This document shows positions 30,059 through 40,898 of a stretch of DNA of 64,000 nucleotides, in pieces. Location: contig JABHDF010000067.1 in NCBI GenBank assembly GCA_018673175.1, forward strand, positions 1-64,000. Reading direction: 5' to 3'. The position numbers were made by a program, and so were the translations under genes. Position 1 is the first letter of the stretch. The number at the start of each line of letters is the position of its first letter. The DNA is from Rhodobiaceae bacterium (GTDB lineage: Bacteria; Pseudomonadota; Alphaproteobacteria; RS24). The notes beneath the pieces were generated by a model, which saw only the letters and a program-made list of their open reading frames with translations, was not told where the DNA came from and did not search any database.

Positions 30059-30454
30059 ATGGCAAAAAGCAAGCAACCCGGTCTGGATGACGGCGTGCTG
30101 CACGATATGGTTCTGACCAGTCTCGATGATGATTTGGCGCAGGATATTATCACCATCGATTTACACGGTAAGACAGCGCTGGCCGACCATATGGTGGTAG
30201 CCACGGGGCGCTCGAAACGCCACGTCGCCGCTCTGGCCGACCACTTGCAACGCAAGCTAAAAGCGTCTGGGCTCAAAGGTATTCGCACCGAAGGCCAAAC
30301 CACAGGCGATTGGGTCTTGGTCGACGCAGGCGATGTTGTCGTGCATATTTTCCGCGCCGAAGTTCGCGAGTTCTACGCGTTGGAAAAAATGTGGGCCAGC
30401 GAGGGCGAACTGATTTCTTATTCGCCTGATAATCCGCCCAAAAAAGCCGATTAA
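30059..30454 (+). CDS. rsfS: Ribosome silencing factor RsfS
   Basis: This protein of 131 residues or slightly longer binds ribosomal protein L14 and blocks subunit joining in starvation. The core is diagnostic: IITIDLHGKTALADHMVVAT, GRSKRHVAALADHL, then DWVLVDAGDVVVHIF and EVREFYALEKMW. I give the first ATG, but the Shine-Dalgarno sequence points to CTG 30041, which would add six residues (MSDTKP if CTG starts). Five bases separate it from rlmH. Confidence 0.93.
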   Translation: MAKSKQPGLDDGVLHDMVLTSLDDDLAQDIITIDLHGKTALADHMVVATGRSKRHVAALADHLQRKLKASGLKGIRTEGQTTGDWVLVDAGDVVVHIFRAEVREFYALEKMWASEGELISYSPDNPPKKAD

Positions 30455-30459
30455 AGCCC

Positions 30460-30921
30460 ATGAAACTGTCGGTCTTGGCGGTCGGGCAAATACGCGGCCA
30501 AAAAGAAGCGCCGCTGTTTGAGACCTATGCGACCCGGATTTCAAAAACCGGACGCGCCCTCGCCCTCGACGGCTTGGGTCTGACAGAAATAAAAGATCAA
30601 GCCGGCGCCAATAGCAAAATAGAAGCCGCCCTAGAGGCCGCCCCCAATGCTTTTGTGGTGGCGCTCGATGAGCGCGGCAAATCGCTGGCCAGTCGGGCCT
30701 TTGCCGAGAAATTAGCGCACTGGCGCGACGATGGCACCCGCGAGGTGATTTTTGTGCTGGGCGCGGCCGATGGCCTGTCCGAGACCATTCGCCAACGCGC
30801 CAATATGCTAATTGCGCTCGGGCCGATGACATGGCCGCATATTTTGGCGCGGGTTTTATTGGCCGAACAAATTTGGCGGGCCATTTCCATTTTGGCCAAC
30901 CACCCTTATCATCGCGATTGA
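30460..30921 (+). CDS. rlmH: 23S rRNA (pseudouridine1915-N3)-methyltransferase RlmH
   Basis: The 153-residue SPOUT methyltransferase begins MKLSVLAVGQIR. It contains FVVALDERGKSLASRAFAEK, the SAM-binding FVLGAADGLS, and the C-terminal RVLLAEQIWRAISILANHPYH that makes the trefoil knot. It follows rsfS and shares one base with the envC start codon (TGATG). Confidence 0.96.
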   Translation: MKLSVLAVGQIRGQKEAPLFETYATRISKTGRALALDGLGLTEIKDQAGANSKIEAALEAAPNAFVVALDERGKSLASRAFAEKLAHWRDDGTREVIFVLGAADGLSETIRQRANMLIALGPMTWPHILARVLLAEQIWRAISILANHPYHRD

Positions 30922-32087
30922 TGATACGCACAGATACAATTTCGACCCTGATGACCGCCGCTTTATGCTTGGCGCTGAGCGTGCCCCTGTCGCCTGTCTG
31001 GGCGCAAGATAAACAGCAAAAGTTAAACGCTTTATCGAGCGAGATTAAAGACCGCAAAGCGCGCCAAGCCGAATTGCAGGCGGCGGCGGAAAGCTTGAAG
31101 GCCCAACAAAGCCAATTGCGCAAACGCATTATCGCGCTGGCCAAAGACCTGCAAAACATCGATGCCGAACGCGACCGACTGGAAACCCGCCTAAGCGAGT
31201 TGGCCGTCACCGAAAACCAATTGGACGAAGACTTACAACGCGACCGCGCCGCGCTATCCAAACTCTTAGCGGGCTTACAAGCGATGCAACAACAACCCGC
31301 GCCCGCTTTTGCGGTGCATGCAGAAGACGCGCTCGACGCCGTGCAAGGCGCCTTAGTGATGAGCGCCATTGTGCCCGGCATGCAGGTGCGCGCCGGCCAA
31401 TTGCGCGACCAATTAACCGAGCTGTCCGCCATCCGCCGCCGCATGGACAAGCAATCTAATGCGCTGATTGTAGCCGAGCAAGATGCCGCCACCGCCCGCC
31501 AAGATATGAACACAGCTATGGCCGATAAAGCGCGCGCCGAAAGCAAAGTTCGCCAACAAGCCGCCCGCGAAGCCCAAGCCATCGCCAAATTGGTCCGCGA
31601 AGCGCGTGATTTACGCGATTTGACGCAACGCCTGCAAAAGCGCCAGAAAACCAAACCCGGCGCCCCAACAAACGGAAGTTTTGGACGCGCTCGCGGGCTG
31701 GTACCCCTGCCCGTAGCGGGACAAGTGACGCGCGGCTTTGGCCAGAAAAACGAAAATGGCGTGGCCCAACAAGGCATCGCCATCCGGGCTCGTGCGGGCG
31801 CGCAAATTACCGCGCCCTATGACGCGCAAGTGCTTTACAGCGGCCCGTTTCGTCAATATGGCGGCATTGTTATTTTAGGCGTGGCGGGCGGCTATCAGAT
31901 GATTTTGGCAGGGTTGGAAAAAGTCGACGGCTTTGTCGGACAAGACATTTTGGCCGGTGAGCCGATTGGCACCCTATTGGACGAAAATCCGCAATTGGGG
32001 TCTGGGTCTTCTGGCCGCAGTCAGCTATATATGGAATTACGCTATAAAGGGGAGCCGATTGACCCGACCCCTTGGTTGAAATCATAA
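30921..32087 (+). CDS. envC: Murein hydrolase activator EnvC-like protein
   Basis: This 388-residue exported protein has a signal peptide (cleavage after SPVWA) and a long Gln/Ala/Arg-rich coiled coil from about residue 30 to 240. A C-terminal LytM/M23 domain starts at GQVTRGFGQKN. The zinc ligands of active M23 peptidases are lost: the GxxHxGIDI position reads QQGIAI and the HxH position reads QLYMEL. That matches EnvC, which activates amidases at the septum rather than cutting murein. The start at 30921 overlaps rlmH; a longer frame into rlmH is excluded by the signal peptide. Confidence 0.92.
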   Translation: MIRTDTISTLMTAALCLALSVPLSPVWAQDKQQKLNALSSEIKDRKARQAELQAAAESLKAQQSQLRKRIIALAKDLQNIDAERDRLETRLSELAVTENQLDEDLQRDRAALSKLLAGLQAMQQQPAPAFAVHAEDALDAVQGALVMSAIVPGMQVRAGQLRDQLTELSAIRRRMDKQSNALIVAEQDAATARQDMNTAMADKARAESKVRQQAAREAQAIAKLVREARDLRDLTQRLQKRQKTKPGAPTNGSFGRARGLVPLPVAGQVTRGFGQKNENGVAQQGIAIRARAGAQITAPYDAQVLYSGPFRQYGGIVILGVAGGYQMILAGLEKVDGFVGQDILAGEPIGTLLDENPQLGSGSSGRSQLYMELRYKGEPIDPTPWLKS

Positions 32088-32122
32088 CCCGAGCTCTTGG
32101 TGAGCTGGAAACGGAAACGACT

Positions 32123-33463
32123 ATGAACCTGTCCCTTTTTGCTAGTCTTCGCGCCCTTACTGGCGCCGCCTTCCTGACAGCCATGCTTGCCATGACGCCT
32201 GCCTTGGCCGACCGGACAGATGAAAAAGAGCTTTACGAACAACTAACCCTATTCGGCGATGTTCTGGAACAAGTGCGCCGCAATTATGTCGATGCGCCGT
32301 CCGACAAAGAACTTATCGAGGCCGCTTTATCTGGTCTGATGAGCTCGCTCGACCCACATTCCTCTTATTTGCCGCCCAAAGGCTTTGAAGACATGCAAGT
32401 GGAAACCAAAGGCGAGTTCGGCGGGCTGGGCATTGAAGTGACCATGGAAAATGGGCTGGTAAAAGTCATCGCCCCAATCGATGAGACACCGGCCAGTCGC
32501 GCTGGTATGCGCCCCAATGATTTGATCGCCGAGCTAGACGGCAAGCCGATTATGGGGCTGACCCTCTCGGAAGCGGTCGAGCTGATGCGCGGCGAAAAAG
32601 GCAAACCCATCACGCTCACGGTTTTGCGCGAGGGCGAGGACGAGCCGCTGGAGATTACCATTGTGCGCGATACCATCCGCATTCGCGCCGTGCGAACCCG
32701 CGTGGAGGGGCCAGAGAAAAACATCGGCTATATTCGCCTGACGACGTTCAACCAACAAACCACAAAGAATTTGAAAAAAGCCTTTAATCAACTGCCCGCC
32801 GAAATTGGCCGCGATAATTTGGCTGGCTATATCGTCGATCTGCGCAACAACCCCGGCGGGCTATTGCGCGAGGCCATTTCGGTTTCCGACACGATGCTGG
32901 AAAAAGGCGAAATTGTTTCGACCCGAGGGCGCAACGAAGGGGACAGCTCGCGCTTTAGCGCGCGCCGCGGCGACATGGCCCGCGGGCTACCTATTGTGGT
33001 TATGATCAATGGCGGCTCGGCTTCAGCCGCCGAGATTGTCGCTGGCGCCCTGCAAGACCATCACCGTGCGGTGATTATTGGCACGCAGAGCTTTGGCAAA
33101 GGCTCCGTGCAATCGATTATGCCCCTGCCCAATTCTGGCGCTTTGCGGATGACCACGGCGCGCTATTTTACGCCGTCGGGGCGCTCCATTCAGGCCAAAG
33201 GCATCACGCCCGATATTATTGCCGAACAGCAATTGCCCGAAGATTTGAAAGGCCGCAAAGGTCGGCGCGAGTCGGATTTGCGCGGCGCCTTGGATGGCCA
33301 GAACATCGATGGAAAATCCAACCAAAAGGGCAAAAAGAAAAAGCGCCGTAATGCGGTGGCCTTTATTCCGCCAGAGCCAAAAGACGATAAACAATTATCG
33401 CGCGCGATAGATTTATTGCTTGGGTTGAAGAAAGCCAAAGCCGAGTTTAACCCTACCTCTTGA
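32123..33463 (+). CDS. ctpA: Carboxy-terminal processing protease (S41)
   Basis: The 446-residue periplasmic protease has a signal peptide ending MTPALA. A PDZ domain follows at about residues 80-165 (GLGIEVTMENGLVKVIAP), then the S41 domain. The catalytic Ser is in NGGSASAAEIVAGALQDH and the Lys in TQSFGKGSVQ. The C-terminal tail is Lys-rich (KGKKKKRRN). The ATG at 32123 is chosen because it puts the signal peptide at the N-terminus. EnvC-CtpA adjacency is conserved in alphaproteobacteria and suggests joint control of envelope and division proteins. Confidence 0.95.
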   Translation: MNLSLFASLRALTGAAFLTAMLAMTPALADRTDEKELYEQLTLFGDVLEQVRRNYVDAPSDKELIEAALSGLMSSLDPHSSYLPPKGFEDMQVETKGEFGGLGIEVTMENGLVKVIAPIDETPASRAGMRPNDLIAELDGKPIMGLTLSEAVELMRGEKGKPITLTVLREGEDEPLEITIVRDTIRIRAVRTRVEGPEKNIGYIRLTTFNQQTTKNLKKAFNQLPAEIGRDNLAGYIVDLRNNPGGLLREAISVSDTMLEKGEIVSTRGRNEGDSSRFSARRGDMARGLPIVVMINGGSASAAEIVAGALQDHHRAVIIGTQSFGKGSVQSIMPLPNSGALRMTTARYFTPSGRSIQAKGITPDIIAEQQLPEDLKGRKGRRESDLRGALDGQNIDGKSNQKGKKKKRRNAVAFIPPEPKDDKQLSRAIDLLLGLKKAKAEFNPTS

Positions 33464-33473
33464 GACCTGTTTG

Positions 33474-34001
33474 ATGAGTTACGCAGTACCTAATTATCCC
33501 GACACACATCCCGCTCGGGCTTTGGCCTATCGACCTTGTGTGGGCATTGTCTTGTTGAACAACCAAGGGCTTGTGTGGTGCGGCAAACGCCGGGCTGACA
33601 AATTGCCGGGGGACGCGCCCCTATGGCAATTGCCGCAGGGCGGTATTGACGAGGGCGAAACGCCGATTGCGGCCGCCTATCGTGAGTTAGCAGAAGAAAC
33701 CGGGGTCACCAAAGCCGAACTTATTTATGAGCTGCCCGATTGGTTGCCCTATGACTTGCCAGAGGGCTTAATTGGAACAGCGCTCAAAGGGCGCTTTCGG
33801 GGCCAGAAGCAAAAATGGTTTGCGATGAAATTTTTCGGCGAGGACAGCGATATCAATTTGGCTTCGCATAGCCAAATTGAATTCGACGAATGGCAATGGC
33901 GCCCCCTGTCGGAATGTGCTGCGATGGTTATTGAGTTTAAAAAACCCATTTACGCCGAGCTGGATAGGCGCCTCGCCTTTCTCGCAAACCCGCAGAGGTA
34001 A
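33474..34001 (+). CDS. rppH: RNA pyrophosphohydrolase RppH
   Basis: This is a 175-residue Nudix hydrolase. The Nudix box runs from GGIDEGET through RELAEETGV near residues 58-80, and WQLPQGG precedes it as in RppH/NudH. It removes pyrophosphate from 5' triphosphate RNA and starts mRNA decay; family members also act on dinucleoside polyphosphates. The ATG at 33474 follows a TTG in frame and is ten bases after ctpA. The next gene starts one base after its stop. Confidence 0.93.
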   Translation: MSYAVPNYPDTHPARALAYRPCVGIVLLNNQGLVWCGKRRADKLPGDAPLWQLPQGGIDEGETPIAAAYRELAEETGVTKAELIYELPDWLPYDLPEGLIGTALKGRFRGQKQKWFAMKFFGEDSDINLASHSQIEFDEWQWRPLSECAAMVIEFKKPIYAELDRRLAFLANPQR

Positions 34002-34002
34002 C

Positions 34003-34980
34003 ATGCAAAGCCTGCCCGTCATCGATTTCTCCGCTTTCGCGCCAGACGGGCGAACGGGAGAGGGTGCGGCTCGCCAAGCGGTGGCTGAGGCCATTGGCAT
34101 GGCGTGTCGAGACTACGGGTTTTTTTTGCTCGCCAACCATGGCTTAAAGACATCTGTCATCGACACGGCTTTCCGACAAGCGGCGGCGTTTTTTGACCTG
34201 CCCACGGCGCAAAAGCGAGAGATAAACATCGAAAAATCAGCCTGTCATCGCGGCTGGTTTGGCCATGGCGAAGAAGTTTTGGATGCGCAGACACAAAGCC
34301 AAGGCGATGAAAAAGAAGGGTTGAAAATTGGCCGAGATTTGCCTGTGGACCACCCCCACGTTAAAGCCGGATTGGCGCTGCATGGGCCCAATCAATGGCC
34401 AAGCGCGGCCTCTGGTGGGCCTGGGTTTAAGGCGGCTATGCAGGCGAGCTTTGAGGCTTGCGAGGCGCTGTCGCGCCAACTGATGCAGGCTTTTGCTTTA
34501 TCGCTGGGGCTAGAAGAGACGCATTTTGAACCCTGGCTTCAATTGCCGATGGCCACGCTTGCGCCCTTGCGCTATCCACCGAGCCACGATGACCATGTGT
34601 TGGGGGCGGGAGCCCATACTGATTTTGGGTGTTTGACCCTTTTGTTGCAAAACGATGAGGCGGGGTTGGAAGTGATGAGCCCCAGTGGCGAGTGGATGGC
34701 GATACCTGCCTCGCGCGAGCATTTGGTCGTCAACATCGGCGATATGATGGCGCGCTGGACGAATGATCGCTATGCCTCGACCCGACACCGTGTGGTCAAC
34801 CGCTCGGGCAAGACCCGCCATTCGATGGCGTATTTTTTTGACCCAGATGCGCAAGCAGATTTAGCCCCCCTACCCAATTGCTTGGACGAGGGCGAGAGCC
34901 GACACTATGGGGATGCGACCGCCTTGGAGCATTTATTAATGAAGATTGAGCAGAGTTTTGAATACCGCCAGGAGCGTTAA
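34003..34980 (+). CDS. 2-oxoglutarate/Fe(II) oxygenase, isopenicillin N synthase family
   Basis: This is a 325-residue protein. An N-terminal DIOX_N domain begins LPVIDFSAF, with GFFLLANHG. The double-stranded beta-helix domain has Fe ligands in HTDFG and STRHRVVN, and the 2-oxoglutarate-binding Arg in RHSMAYFF. AGAGG is placed five bases before the ATG. It lies between rppH (one base upstream) and purU (immediately downstream, no gap), an arrangement that implies co-expression but not a known pathway. The substrate could be a small metabolite or natural product; this cannot be told. Confidence 0.9.
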   Translation: MQSLPVIDFSAFAPDGRTGEGAARQAVAEAIGMACRDYGFFLLANHGLKTSVIDTAFRQAAAFFDLPTAQKREINIEKSACHRGWFGHGEEVLDAQTQSQGDEKEGLKIGRDLPVDHPHVKAGLALHGPNQWPSAASGGPGFKAAMQASFEACEALSRQLMQAFALSLGLEETHFEPWLQLPMATLAPLRYPPSHDDHVLGAGAHTDFGCLTLLLQNDEAGLEVMSPSGEWMAIPASREHLVVNIGDMMARWTNDRYASTRHRVVNRSGKTRHSMAYFFDPDAQADLAPLPNCLDEGESRHYGDATALEHLLMKIEQSFEYRQER

Positions 34981-35820
34981 ATGAAGTCTTTTATTTTGAC
35001 CCTATCGTGCCCCGACCAACCGGGGATTGTGGCCGCCATTACGCAAAAGCTGGCCGAGCAGACATTTAACATCGTCGACAGCCAACAATATAGCGCGCCC
35101 GAAACCGGACAATATTTTATGCGCATCGGCTTTGATGGCGATACCACATGCGCGCGTGTGCAAGACTTATTGGCCGACACGGCGTCTCACTTCGATATGA
35201 CCCTGCAAGTCGATGATGCGGCGGCCCGCCCGCGCGTGCTTATTTTGCTGTCCAAGTTCGACCATTGTTTGATCGATCTGATTTATCGCCAACAAGTCGG
35301 CAGTTTGAAAATGGAAATCGCGGGCATTGCCTCCAATCACGAGACCGGGCTGCATTGGGCTGAGGATGCGGGGCTTACCTATCACACGCTGGGCGGGCGC
35401 GAAGCCAAGGTGGACAATGAAGCCAAATTGGACGCGTTAATCGCCCATGAAAAAATCGACATGGTGATTCTCGCCCGCTACATGCAAGTGCTGACGCCTG
35501 AATTTGTCGCCCGCCATAGTGGTCGCATCATCAATATTCATCACAGTTTCCTGCCCAGCTTTAAAGGGGCCGAGCCCTATAGTCAGGCGCATAAACGCGG
35601 CGTTAAAATCATCGGTGCGACAGCCCATTTCGTCACGGCCGATTTGGACGAAGGCCCGATTATCACGCAAGGGGTCGAGCCCGTGCGCCATGATATGGAT
35701 GTCGCGAGCTTCATTGATGTGGGCCGTGATACCGAACGGCGCACTTTGGCACGTGCCGTGCGATTGCTCACCGAGCGGCGGGTGTTTTTGAACGGCAATA
35801 AAACCGTGGTCTTCGAGTAG
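34981..35820 (+). CDS. purU: Formyltetrahydrofolate deformylase
   Basis: The 279-residue enzyme hydrolyses 10-formyl-THF to formate and THF. It has an N-terminal ACT domain (SCPDQPGIVAAITQKL) and a formyltransferase-like catalytic domain with the Asn-His-Asp set in NIHHSFLPSFKGA and TADLDEGPI. The ATG directly follows the TAA of the oxygenase gene. PurU balances one-carbon pools; pairing with an oxygenase may indicate formaldehyde/formate release from demethylation, which is speculative. Confidence 0.95.
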   Translation: MKSFILTLSCPDQPGIVAAITQKLAEQTFNIVDSQQYSAPETGQYFMRIGFDGDTTCARVQDLLADTASHFDMTLQVDDAAARPRVLILLSKFDHCLIDLIYRQQVGSLKMEIAGIASNHETGLHWAEDAGLTYHTLGGREAKVDNEAKLDALIAHEKIDMVILARYMQVLTPEFVARHSGRIINIHHSFLPSFKGAEPYSQAHKRGVKIIGATAHFVTADLDEGPIITQGVEPVRHDMDVASFIDVGRDTERRTLARAVRLLTERRVFLNGNKTVVFE

Positions 35821-35824
35821 ACAC

Positions 35825-35861
35825 AAAAAAGGCGCCGCTTCCAACGAAGGGCGCCTTTTTT
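35825..35861. terminator. Bidirectional rho-independent terminator between purU and atpC
   Basis: Six A, GGCGCC, a 13-base loop, GGCGCC and six T form a perfect symmetric terminator. It can end transcription of purU on the plus strand and of the atp operon on the minus strand. Confidence 0.95.
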
Positions 35862-35879
35862 AAATTAAGTTTTAAACCT

Positions 35880-36155
35880 CTAGGCCTCTTGGGCAGCGCC
35901 TTCGAGGATGGTTTCTGCCAACACTGTGACGCCTTGCGGGGTCACGTCGACAAAGCCGCCATCCAGCGTATATTCTTGCGTGCTACCCTCATTTTCGATG
36001 ACCAGAGTGCCAGATCGGATCATGGCCATGACCGGGCTGTGATTGGGGAGAACCCCAAAGTCACCCTCAGCACCTGGAATTTGCACGCCGTCGACTTGGG
36101 CGGAAAATACCAGCTTTTCAGGGCTTACCAGATCAAATTGTAGCTTATCGGCCAT
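35880..36155 (-). CDS. atpC: ATP synthase epsilon subunit, short form
   Basis: The 91-residue protein contains only the N-terminal beta-sandwich: MADKLQFDLVSPEKLVFSAQ, GAEGDFGVLPNHSPVMAMI, GGFVDVTPQGVTVLAET. Typical bacterial epsilon subunits are about 130-140 residues, with a C-terminal two-helix domain that inhibits ATP hydrolysis; this is absent. The stop is 20 bases before the shared terminator, so no shifted remnant is present. Alphaproteobacteria often use the separate zeta inhibitor, which fits a loss here. Last gene of atpHAGDC. Confidence 0.92.
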   Translation of the reverse strand: MADKLQFDLVSPEKLVFSAQVDGVQIPGAEGDFGVLPNHSPVMAMIRSGTLVIENEGSTQEYTLDGGFVDVTPQGVTVLAETILEGAAQEA

Positions 36156-36177
36156 TTTTTATCCTAACTCGAAGCCC

Positions 36178-38540
<2,363 letters not shown>

Positions 38541-38564
38541 TTATCGGCCCTCTTAATCCAAGGT

Positions 38565-40094
38565 TTACGCGAAACTCGCAGCATATTCGTCCACGACTTT
38601 TTTCAAAGCCGCTTCAGTTGTATCCGACAAGGCTTTCTCGGCGCGAACACTGTCCAAGATAGCGCTATGGCTATTATGAACCAATTCCAGAAGACCGCTT
38701 TCAAAAGCGCCAACTTGCGACGTTTCAATCGCATCGAGATAGCCGTTCACACCGGCGTAAATAACCACAACTTGCTCTTCCACTTTTAGGGGCGAGAATT
38801 GCGCTTGTTTCAACAGCTCAGTGAGGCGTTCGCCACGGCGCAGCAATTGCTGGGTCGACGCGTCCAAATCAGAACCAAACTGAGCAAAGGCAGCCATTTC
38901 GCGATATTGCGCCAGCTCACCCTTAATTTTACCCGCAACCTGCTTCATCGCTTTAATTTGCGCCGAAGAGCCCACACGAGACACCGACAGGCCTACGTTT
39001 ACCGCAGGGCGAATGCCTTGATAGAACAAATCCGTTTCCAAGAAAATCTGACCATCGGTGATGGAAATCACATTGGTTGGAATATAAGCGGATACGTCAT
39101 TGGCTTGGGTTTCAATGATTGGCAGAGCCGTCATCGAACCGCTGCCCGAATCTTCGTTCAATTTCGCAGCGCGCTCCAGCAAACGAGAGTGCAAGAAGAA
39201 TACATCGCCCGGATAGGCTTCGCGACCCGGTGGGCGGCGCAGCAAGAGCGACATTTGACGATAGGCCACAGCCTGTTTCGACAAATCATCGTAAGTAATC
39301 AGGGCGTGCATACCATTGTCGCGGAAATATTCCGCCATGGTGCAACCTGCAAAAGGTGCCAAGAACTGCATGGGCGCGGCTTCCGAAGCCGTCGCGGCCA
39401 CAACGACGGAATATTTCATCGCATCGTTTTCTTCCAGTGTTTTCACAATCTGCGCCACAGTCGAACGCTTCTGGCCAATCGCGACGTAAACGCAATAAAG
39501 TTTCGCGCTTTCATCGTCGCCTTCATTGGCCGCTTTTTGGTTCAAAATCGCATCAATCGCAATCGCTGTCTTGCCGGTTTGGCGGTCACCAATGATCAGC
39601 TCACGCTGGCCACGGCCGACAGGAATAAGCGCATCCACAGCCTTCAGGCCGGTTTGCATTGGCTCATGTACCGATTTACGCGGGATAATGCCCGGCGCTT
39701 TGACGTCCACTTTCATGTGCGCCTCGGCTTCAATCGGGCCTTTGCCGTCTAGCGGGTTACCGAGCGCATCGACGACGCGGCCCAACAAACCTTTACCAAC
39801 AGGTACCGACACAATATCGCCGGTCCGTTTTACCGTATCGCCTTCGCGAATGTTTCGGTCCGAGCCAAAAATCACAGCGCCAACATTATCTTCTTCAAGA
39901 TTAAGGGCCATGCCGCGAACGCCGCCTGGGAATTCCACCATTTCACCAGCCTGAACATTGTCTAGGCCGTAAATACGTGCAATCCCGTCACCGACGGAGA
40001 GAACTTGGCCAATCTCGGAGACCTCCGATTTTTGGTCAAAGCCTTTAATTTGCTCTTTTAGGATGGAAGAAATTTCCGATGCTTTAATGTCCAT
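38565..40094 (-). CDS. atpA: ATP synthase alpha subunit
   Basis: This is the 509-residue non-catalytic nucleotide-binding F1 subunit. The P-loop [15 protein letters not shown] lies near residue 170; [20 protein letters not shown] and [16 protein letters not shown] are signatures. It is second in atpHAGDC. Confidence 0.99.
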   Translation of the reverse strand: MDIKASEISSILKEQIKGFDQKSEVSEIGQVLSVGDGIARIYGLDNVQAGEMVEFPGGVRGMALNLEEDNVGAVIFGSDRNIREGDTVKRTGDIVSVPVGKGLLGRVVDALGNPLDGKGPIEAEAHMKVDVKAPGIIPRKSVHEPMQTGLKAVDALIPVGRGQRELIIGDRQTGKTAIAIDAILNQKAANEGDDESAKLYCVYVAIGQKRSTVAQIVKTLEENDAMKYSVVVAATASEAAPMQFLAPFAGCTMAEYFRDNGMHALITYDDLSKQAVAYRQMSLLLRRPPGREAYPGDVFFLHSRLLERAAKLNEDSGSGSMTALPIIETQANDVSAYIPTNVISITDGQIFLETDLFYQGIRPAVNVGLSVSRVGSSAQIKAMKQVAGKIKGELAQYREMAAFAQFGSDLDASTQQLLRRGERLTELLKQAQFSPLKVEEQVVVIYAGVNGYLDAIETSQVGAFESGLLELVHNSHSAILDSVRAEKALSDTTEAALKKVVDEYAASFA

Positions 40095-40120
40095 CAGTGT
40101 GCCTCACTTTAAGGAGCTAC

Positions 40121-40684
40121 TCAGCCTTCGCTGAGAGCAGTTTTTAGAGAATTCAATTTAGTCCGCAGCGAGCCGTCAATCATACGACTGCCAATTTTAA
40201 CAACCATGCCGCCCAGAAGCGCCGCATCGGTTTCAGCTTCGATAAGAACCGTTTTGCCCGAAGCCTTATTGAGTTCGCTTTTCAGCGATTTAATTTGTGC
40301 CGCGGTCAAATCGCGGGCGGCCGTCACATAGGCTGTAATCTCATCGCGAGACAGCTCGGACAGCGCGTTAAATTGGTTTGCCATATCGACCAGCGCAAAA
40401 GCGCGGCGCTTGGAAACCACCAGAGACGCAAAGTTTTTAACCATGTCATGGGTGCCCGCTTTATCGAGCACCGCAGCCAGCGCAGCGGCCTGTTCGGCGG
40501 CGCTAATGACGGGGCTTTTAATCAGTTTTTGAAGGCTTTCATTATCTTGAATCAAAGCTTTCAAAGCCGCCACGTCGCCCGCCACTGTTTTGGCTTGGGC
40601 GGCTGGAAGCTCTTGGGTCAATTCGAATAGCGCGACGGCATAACGCCCGGCCAAACCCCCAATTACACTTTCATCAGCAGACAA
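40121..40684 (-). CDS. atpH: ATP synthase delta subunit
   Basis: The 187-residue peripheral-stalk subunit (OSCP homologue) has LAGRYAVALFELTQE at its N-terminus and the C-terminal IEAETDAALLGGMVVKIGSRMIDGS motif in two parts. There is no ATG: TTG 40684 is the best start, and the in-frame TAA eight codons upstream allows only that or the adjacent CTG. GGGAT is the weak ribosome-binding site. Heads the F1 operon; the F0 genes are elsewhere, as usual in alphaproteobacteria. Confidence 0.92.
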   Translation of the reverse strand: MSADESVIGGLAGRYAVALFELTQELPAAQAKTVAGDVAALKALIQDNESLQKLIKSPVISAAEQAAALAAVLDKAGTHDMVKNFASLVVSKRRAFALVDMANQFNALSELSRDEITAYVTAARDLTAAQIKSLKSELNKASGKTVLIEAETDAALLGGMVVKIGSRMIDGSLRTKLNSLKTALSEG

Positions 40685-40877
40685 CAGATTATCCCATTCA
40701 CGTTAGCGGCGGTTTTGGACACTTAAAACCAGGCGCGTAAACAAATTCAAAATCTCAATTTATGACGGATTTAAAGTGTCTTTCCGTCCAATCTCGGTGT
40801 TGAGATATCACGTCAGATCAGCGCTGGCAACACCCCATTTGCGCTTCGCCTTGCCCCGTTCACGCTCGCCCGCCGCC

Positions 40878-40894
40878 GCCCGCGCAAAGCGGGC
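40878..40894 (-). terminator. GC-rich hairpin just after priA
   Basis: GCCCGC and GCGGGC pair around GCAAA five bases after the priA stop, with no T-run. The remaining 190 bases to atpH hold the atp promoter region, in which I could not assign clear -35/-10 boxes. Confidence 0.35.
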
Positions 40895-40898
40895 TTGA

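Noticed and set aside
30257..31783. 508-codon open frame on the minus strand across rsfS-rlmH-envC
   Set aside because: It overlaps three well-supported genes on the other strand and its translation is low-complexity Ser/Ala/Arg.
38799..39752. 317-codon open frame antisense to atpA
   Set aside because: Mirror frame of a conserved gene, with no ribosome-binding site or recognisable domain.
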